Shown here one piece after another: positions 59,457 through 64,000 of a DNA stretch of 64,000 nucleotides (positions are counted from its first letter, which is position 1; each line of letters starts with the position of its first letter). Made by a program: the position numbers and the translations under genes. Location: positions 88,905 through 152,904 of the forward strand of contig CAVYBR010000001.1 of assembly GCA_963766765.1 (NCBI GenBank). Reading direction: 5' to 3'. A model generated the notes under the pieces. The model did not search any database, was not told the origin of the DNA, and saw only the letters and a list, made by a program, of their open reading frames with translations. This DNA is from JACCQS01 sp963766765 (GTDB lineage Bacteria > Actinomycetota > Actinomycetes > Mycobacteriales > Geodermatophilaceae).

Positions 59457-59681
59457 TTAGTCGCCGTCGCCGTCGCCGTCAGCGCCACCGAGTCCGAACC
59501 CGGCATCGATGTCGTCCGGGAACGTGGACGCGGGCTGCAGTTGCACCTGTTCGGTGACCGCGACATAGGCGCCGGCCACGAGCGTGGCAAGTGGAACGGC
59601 GTAGGGGTTCGGGAGCATCCGCTCCTGAGGCACATCGCCTTGGGGCTCACCAAGACCAGCGCGGTCCAACCGCTTCTTCAC
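59457..59681 (-). CDS. 74-residue small protein with Gly-Asp tail
   Basis: From GTG 59681: a basic start (KKRLDRAGLG), a short hydrophobic segment YAVPLATLVAGAYVAV, and a tail DDIDAGFGLGG followed by alternating Asp and Gly. No domain recognised. It lies 88 bases after the RTGRWG peptide and 64 bases before the membrane peptide, all on one strand. Confidence 0.55.
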   Translation of the reverse strand: MKKRLDRAGLGEPQGDVPQERMLPNPYAVPLATLVAGAYVAVTEQVQLQPASTFPDDIDAGFGLGGADGDGDGD

Positions 59682-59768
59682 GGCTTGGATGCTACCGCCG
59701 GAGGCGGCTTGTTACCTGTTCCCATCGGCCGTTCGCCACCAGAGTGGCTGACGGCACGAGTGACGGGC

Positions 59769-59846
59769 CTAGCCCCAGCGGCCGGTACGGCCCCAGCGTC
59801 CTGTGCGTCCCCAGCGGCCCGTGCGTGCATTTGATACGGCGCTCAT
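59769..59846 (-). CDS. 25-residue RTGRWG-repeat peptide
   Basis: From ATG 59846 the peptide is MSAVSNA followed by three consecutive RTGRWG units and TAG. AAGGGG ribosome site 5 bases upstream, and a perfect palindromic operator 17 bases further. The three 18-base units differ at the third codon positions of Arg, Thr and Gly (CGC/CGT, ACG/ACA/ACC, GGC/GGA), every change synonymous, which suggests selection on the peptide. Possible leader, RNA-binding or modified peptide; function unknown. Confidence 0.6.
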   Translation of the reverse strand: MSAVSNARTGRWGRTGRWGRTGRWG

Positions 59847-59862
59847 AGTTGCCCCTTGGGTC

Positions 59863-59878
59863 TAGACTAACCAGTCTA
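59863..59878. promoter_or_regulatory. TetR-type operator without a nearby regulator
   Basis: TAGACT-AACC-AGTCTA is a perfect inverted repeat of the classic TetR class in an AT-rich island just upstream of the RTGRWG peptide. No regulator gene is within 8 kb; the nearest TetR gene (51361) has a different operator. The 270 bases from here to tRNA-Lys hold no convincing gene. Confidence 0.6.
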
Positions 59879-60151
59879 CTCTTAAGCCACGCTCCGCAGT
59901 GGACCGGTGACGGACAGGCAGATTAGCCGAGTTTGGGTCCATCTGGATCAAGAACGGCAGCCCTTGCCGTCACGGAAATTCCGCTCGGCCGCTGCCGAGG
60001 ACCCCGTGCCCCCGAACCCCGCTGATGTGCCGTTTGCCACACAGGTCATCAATCTATTGGTGCAAGCCGCAGAACGCCAAGTCGGATGTTGTGGAATCAG
60101 CAATCGCTGCCGGCGTCAGTGCCCGCTGACTCCGCGACCGCCAGGGGTGAG

Positions 60152-60224
<73 letters not shown>

Positions 60225-60367
60225 GTGCGTGCGCCTAACCCGGACGCCGCGTGGCCCAAACGATATCAGCGCTCGGTCTGCTCCGGCGCGGCCATACGGG
60301 GAGGTCACAAACCCCGGGTTATCGTGGATGTCTGTTGATCCGTCGGTGATCTGCAGAGAAGTGGATC

Positions 60368-61573
60368 ATGGCGTTGAGAGCCGGAAAACACCTGGGCAAA
60401 CGTGCGCGTGGAAGCCTCGTTCTGGGACTCGTGCTGATCCTCACCGGGTGTACCGGTGGCGGTGGTTTCGGTAGCGAAGGTGGTGAGACGTCCGCCGCGC
60501 CCCGTCCGGCGCAGCTGCACGTACTCCCGACCGACGGGCAGATCGACGTCTCCCCGGATGCGGCGATCCTCGTCTCCCTGACACACGGCGAACTCGACGG
60601 TGTGACGGTCACCAACGCCGCAGGTGAAGCCCTCGAGGGAACGATCGCCGAGAGTGAGGAGAGTGCCAGCAACCCGCGCTGGCAGCCCACGGTTCCGCTG
60701 CTCTACGGCGAGACCTACACGGTCACCGCTGAAGCGACCGGCGAGGACGGCAAGCAGGTGAGCGCCACGTCGACCTTCGGCACCGTGCTACCCACTGTGC
60801 AGGTCTTTCCGGCGATCGGTCCGCTCGACGGCACGACTGTCGGCATCGGACTGCCGATCCGGGTGTTTTTCGACGCGCCCGTCACCGACAAGGCGTCAGC
60901 CGAGCGCGCTCTCATCGTCACGACTTCCGTGCCCGTCGTCGGCGGTTGGAACTGGTTCTCCGATACCGAGGTCCACTGGCGACCGCAGGTCTATTGGCCC
61001 CCCAACATCGAGGTACGGCTGGACGCCAACATCTACGGCGTCAACCTCGGGAACGGTGCTTGGGGCAAGGTCGACCGAACCATCTCCTTCACCATCGGCG
61101 ACGCGCACATCTCCCGTGCAGATGCGGCAACCCACACCATGCAGGTCTTCGATGGCGACGCGCTCGTACAAACGTTTCCGGTCAGCATGGGCCGGCCCGG
61201 TTTCGAGACCAATAACGGCTCTTACGTCGTGATCGACAAGAACCGCAACAAGGTCATGGACTCGACGACGTACGGCCTGGCACTCGATGCCGGCGGCTAC
61301 GTCACTGCGGTCGAGTACGCGACCAGGATCTCCAACAACGGCACGTTCGTGCATGCCGCCCCATGGTCGGTGGCCTCGCAGGGAAACACCAACGTCTCCC
61401 ACGGCTGCATCAACCTGTCGACCGAGCGCGCGGCGTGGTTCTTCGAGTTCTCCCAGATCGGTGACGTCGTCGAGGTCTACAACGGCGTCGGCGATCTCGG
61501 GCCGTCCGACGGGGACATCTACGACTGGTCCATCCCATGGGAGACCTGGCTGCAGGGCAGCGCCCTCAACTAG
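60368..61573 (+). CDS. L,D-transpeptidase lipoprotein
   Basis: A 401-residue cell-wall enzyme making 3-3 peptidoglycan crosslinks. Lipoprotein leader with lipobox LILTGC, a Gly/Ser/Ala linker, two Ig-like domains (about residues 50-260) as in M. tuberculosis LdtMt2, and the YkuD catalytic domain with HAAPW and SHGCINLSTERAAWF (catalytic Cys). C-terminal Trp-rich WSIPWETWLQG also matches LdtMt2. Lies between tRNA-Lys and tRNA-His. Confidence 0.95.
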   Translation: MALRAGKHLGKRARGSLVLGLVLILTGCTGGGGFGSEGGETSAAPRPAQLHVLPTDGQIDVSPDAAILVSLTHGELDGVTVTNAAGEALEGTIAESEESASNPRWQPTVPLLYGETYTVTAEATGEDGKQVSATSTFGTVLPTVQVFPAIGPLDGTTVGIGLPIRVFFDAPVTDKASAERALIVTTSVPVVGGWNWFSDTEVHWRPQVYWPPNIEVRLDANIYGVNLGNGAWGKVDRTISFTIGDAHISRADAATHTMQVFDGDALVQTFPVSMGRPGFETNNGSYVVIDKNRNKVMDSTTYGLALDAGGYVTAVEYATRISNNGTFVHAAPWSVASQGNTNVSHGCINLSTERAAWFFEFSQIGDVVEVYNGVGDLGPSDGDIYDWSIPWETWLQGSALN

Positions 61574-61631
61574 GGCGCGATCCGCGGCGCCCCCGGAGGC
61601 GCCGCCCGGATGATCCGGCGAAAAGCAGTGG

Positions 61632-61705
61632 GGTGAGTGACGGGACTTGAACCCGCGGCCACCTGGACCACAACCAGGTGCTCTACCAGCTGAGCTACAC
61701 CCACC
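61632..61705 (-). tRNA. tRNA-His (anticodon GTG)
   Basis: Minus strand GTGGGTG/CACTCAC acceptor, GCTC D stem, loop with anticodon GTG in CTGGTTGTGGTCCAG, T arm GGGTTCAAGTCCC. The extra G at -1 opposite discriminator C, specific to tRNA-His, is encoded (61705). Lies directly after orn, a common actinobacterial order. Confidence 0.95.
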
Positions 61706-61799
61706 ATGTGCTTCTCCGAAGCCGGAGAAGCGCATCCAGACGATACCGGAGAGCTGCCGGACCAGAGCCGAGCCATCACCCCGGTCGCGCGCCCCGGCC

Positions 61800-62401
61800 T
61801 CACAACAGCGTGGCGGCCGATCTCCTGCGCCTGTCGTCGTCGGGGCCGGGGGCGGCACGAACACGTGCTGGCGGTAATACGCCAGCTCCCGAATGACTCT
61901 CTGATGTCGGCCAGCGCCCGGTGTGCAAGGCCCTTGGTCGGCTGGCCGAAGTAGACCCGCGGGTACCAGCGGCGGGCAAGCTCCTTGACCGAGGAGACGT
62001 CGATCATCCGGTAGTGCAAGAAGGCGTCGAGCTCCGGCATGTCCCGGGTGATGAAACCGCGGTCGGTCGCGATCGAGTTCCCGCACAAGGGTGCTCCCCG
62101 GCTGGGCACGAACTCGCGGATGTAGTCCAGGACCTGCTGCTGAGCCTCGGCTGGAGCGTCACGGTGGATGCCGGACCTCATCGGTGAGCCCCGAGGCCGC
62201 GTGCATCTCGGCCACCACCGGAAGCATGCTGTCGAGCAGTTCTCGGGGGCATGGATCACGAGGTCGACCCCATCGCCCAGGACGTTGAGCTCCCCGTCAG
62301 TGACGAGCGCCGCGATCTCGATCATGGCGTCCTTCGCAGGTCGAGGCCGGTCATCTCGCAGTCGACCAAACCATTGGGCCGGGATCGGCCTTGTCCGCCA
62401 C
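61800..62401 (-). pseudogene. orn: oligoribonuclease, about seven frameshifts
   Basis: Orn degrades 2-5-nucleotide RNAs. All parts of the protein can be read in changing frames: VADKADPGPMVW, DCEMTGLDL (first catalytic motif), DAMIEIAALVTDGELNVLGD, LLDSMLPVVAEMHAASGL, EAQQQVLDYIREFVPSRGAPLCGNSIATDRGF (split over frames), HYRMIDVSSVKELARRWYPR, GLAHRALADIRES (last Asp), and ELAYYRQHVFVP. Single-base losses or gains occur near 62365, 62335, 62238, 62172, 62160, 61893 and the C-run near 61845. GTG 62401 to TGA 61800. Because no residues are degraded, read error is likely; orn is normally essential. Confidence 0.8.
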
Positions 62402-62443
62402 AACAAGAACCCTACTGGGCTGATCCGACTAGATTCCGGTCCC

Positions 62444-63195
62444 ATGTCAGACGTCACGCAGCGGATCGCACAGGGCTACACCTTCGACGGACCGGCGCTC
62501 GAACTCGGCGCAGTTGTGCATGACGGGACAGTTGACCCGCAAGCGCCGATCAGGATCCCTCTGGCGATGGTCAATCGGCACGGCCTGATCGCCGGCGCGA
62601 CCGGAACCGGCAAGACGAAGACCCTCCAACTCATGGCCGAGCAGCTCTCGGCCGCCGGCGTAGCAGTCTTCGCGCCGGACATCAAGAGCGACCTTTCCGG
62701 ACTCGTCGCCCCAGGGGAGACCAACGACAAGATCGCGCAACGGGTCACCGACGCCGAAAACATTCGTGGGCACCTACCTCGTACCCAACGGAGTTCTTTG
62801 CGTTGGGCGGAGTCGGGACGGGAACGCCCTTTCGGGCGACCGTGACCTGGTTCGGTCCGATCCTCCTGTCGAAGGTGTTAGGACTCAATGACACCCAGGA
62901 GTCAGCTTTGTCGCTGATCTTCCACTGGTCGGACGAGAACGGCCTGGCTCTGCTTGACCTCGCGGACCTGCGGGCAGTGATCGGATATCTCACCTCGGAT
63001 GAAGGTGGCAAGGAACTCAAGCAGCTCGGTGGCGTGGCCAAGTCCACCGCTGGGGTGATAGCCCGGGAGATCTCCGAACTGGTGGCGCAAGGGGCTGAGG
63101 ACTTCTTCGGCGAGCCGGAGTTCGACACGGCAGATCTCCTGCGGCTGTCCGTCGCTCGGGGTTCCAGGCACGAAAGGACGTCGCCAGCGCCGTGA
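62444..63195 (+). pseudogene. HerA-like DUF853 ATPase, frameshifted and cut short
   Basis: From ATG 62444: a HerA/DUF853 P-loop ATPase with GLIAGATGTGKTKTLQLMAEQLS (Walker A; split here) and VFAPDIKSDLSGL. A frame change near 62762 leads to SWAPTSYPTEFFALGGVGTG, then GPILLSKVLGLNDTQES and FDTADLLRL at about 63146. The family normally continues for about 280 residues with the second catalytic half, absent here. The tail to 63195 has no family sequence. Confidence 0.8.
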
Positions 63196-64000
63196 TCGAG
63201 GCGCTGCGCACCTTGGCCGCGGCGGGCAGGCGCCTGGCGGCGATGCCGGCGGCCAGACCCTCGCGCACGCCGCCGCCGGAGACCAGCAGGTTCTCCGCGC
63301 CCACTGCGCGCAGCAGGGCCAGCACGGCCAGGCTACCGCCGACGATGGAGTCGACCCGATCGTCGTTCAGCCCCGGGACCCGGGTCAGCTCGCGCTGGCG
63401 GCGGGAGGTCAGCAGGTTCACGATCTCGTGCACGCGGCGGCGGCTGAGCAAATAGCCATGCAGGTGGTTGATGGGGTGGGGGTGCAATTCCTGATCGATC
63501 TTGGCCAGGTTTCGCACCGTCCCGCCGGTGCCCACCAGCACACCGCCCGCCGCCAGCACCGGCATCTCGGCCTGCTTGAGCGTCTTGCGCACGTGGCTCA
63601 TCAGGCGATGCGCTTCGCCCTTGGCCGGCGGATCCGACAGAAAAGTCTCGGACAGGCGCAGGGATCCCAGCGGAAAGCTCCAGTGACCCAGCAGGCTGCG
63701 CGCGCGAAATTCCGACAGCTGCACGCTGCCGCCACCGAGATCGAACGCCAGGCCGTCCTCGACCGGCAGGCCGCGGACCGCGCCCAGAAAGCCGAGGCGC
63801 GCCTCTTCGGGACCAGAGATGGTGCGCAGCTCGATGCCGAGGTTCCTCTTCACCCGGTCGAGCAGCTGCTGCCCATTGCTGGCGTCGCGCATCGCCGAGG
63901 TGGCGACCGCGAGCACCCGCTTGGCGCCGCTGCCCAGGGCCAGCGCCTGGAAATCTTCGAGCGCGGCGACGGTGCGGTCCATGGCCTCGTCGCCAAGCGT
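63017..64000 (-). CDS. Ppx/GppA family phosphatase, partial
   Basis: A sugar-kinase-fold exopolyphosphatase/pppGpp phosphatase whose 5' end lies beyond the window. Visible: VLAVATSAMRDASNGQ, GLAFDLGGGSVQLSEF, GTGGTVRNLA, and VPGLNDDRVDSIVGGSLAVL with VSGGGVREGLA. Recognisable sequence ends near 63175; the remaining open frame to 63017 is antisense to the ATPase gene. It is less like the usual actinobacterial Ppx than like forms from other phyla (impression, not measured). Confidence 0.8.
   Translation of the reverse strand, partial: TLGDEAMDRTVAALEDFQALALGSGAKRVLAVATSAMRDASNGQQLLDRVKRNLGIELRTISGPEEARLGFLGAVRGLPVEDGLAFDLGGGSVQLSEFRARSLLGHWSFPLGSLRLSETFLSDPPAKGEAHRLMSHVRKTLKQAEMPVLAAGGVLVGTGGTVRNLAKIDQELHPHPINHLHGYLLSRRRVHEIVNLLTSRRQRELTRVPGLNDDRVDSIVGGSLAVLALLRAVGAENLLVSGGGVREGLAAGIAARRLPAAAKVRSASITALATSFRAWNPERRTAAGDLPCRTPARRRSPQPLAPPVRRSPGLSPQRWTWPRHRAA
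63146..63180. other. abrupt junction between unrelated genes
   Basis: DUF853 similarity stops in mid-domain on the plus strand and Ppx/GppA coding begins on the minus strand within about 30 bases. No repeat, insertion sequence or target duplication is visible at the join. Confidence 0.6.

Overview
The window is high-GC Actinomycetota chromosome. GTG and TTG starts are common, ATGA/GTGA overlaps join neighbouring genes, and several blocks match mycobacterial gene order. A block from pncB through clpS, aosR (DUF2017), mec, cysO, cysM, murI, an Rv1339-like phosphodiesterase and rph to rdgB follows the order known from Mycobacterium, without the Rv1333 and Rv1337 homologues. ctaD followed by serB, and orn followed by tRNA-His, are also actinobacterial neighbours. 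No phage, insertion sequence or CRISPR array was seen. The genus cannot be named from the sequence alone.

Layout. 0-5.8 kb: tRNA-Ala, DUF1232, a VOC/glyoxalase protein, an SRPBCC protein, photolyase and an M20 peptidase. 5.8-10 kb: a very large NTPase-TPR protein (frameshifted) and DUF3467. 10-14 kb: cysteine dioxygenase with rhodanese, ctaD, serB (frameshifted). 14-22.4 kb: NAD salvage (pncBA), then the clpS-aosR-mec-cysO-cysM-murI-rph-rdgB block, which covers O-phosphoserine-dependent cysteine synthesis, peptidoglycan glutamate supply, tRNA maturation and nucleotide sanitation. 22.7-28 kb: two large exported enzymes, a Tat lipoprotein resembling a glycosidase and an M14 carboxypeptidase. 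28-33 kb: tRNA-Leu, DUF3618, a Bcp peroxiredoxin, a cupin/TetR pair, and an amino-acid permease with a universal stress protein. 33-50 kb: a purine-degradation region (8-oxoguanine deaminase, three-subunit xanthine dehydrogenase, allantoicase, allantoinase, OHCU decarboxylase, HIU hydrolase, uricase) with malate synthase and a CitE-like aldolase able to use the glyoxylate produced. It is interrupted by an SMR transporter, TrmO, RecQ and a PHP phosphoesterase. 50-56 kb: an ABC exporter with its own TetR, an unusual zinc-ribbon SDR, a GlgC-like protein and an NAD-dependent epimerase. 56-59 kb: a membrane flavin electron-transfer set (ferric-reductase-like protein, FMN-binding protein, ApbE) divergent from a secreted poly-aspartate protein. 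59.3-59.9 kb: three tiny ORFs on the minus strand behind a perfect TetR-type operator. 60-62.4 kb: tRNA-Lys, an L,D-transpeptidase, tRNA-His, orn. 62.4-64 kb: a HerA-like ATPase that stops abruptly at about 63.15 kb against an unrelated Ppx/GppA gene, which may be an assembly junction.

Sequence quality matters for reading this window. Conserved proteins are broken by single-base indels in the NTPase-TPR gene, serB (two), murI (one), the xanthine dehydrogenase molybdenum subunit (four indels and a stop inside 400 bp), orn (about seven) and the HerA-like gene. Because each protein resumes cleanly in another frame, base-calling error is at least as likely as real gene decay.

The most novel signals are the small-ORF unit at 59.3-59.9 kb, whose first peptide has three RTGRWG units that differ only by synonymous changes; a pair of matching ~70-bp palindrome-bearing intergenic repeats 13.6 kb apart; a triplicated 17-bp unit carrying a SigH-like -35 element before cysO; and an AosR homologue with no cysteine at all.
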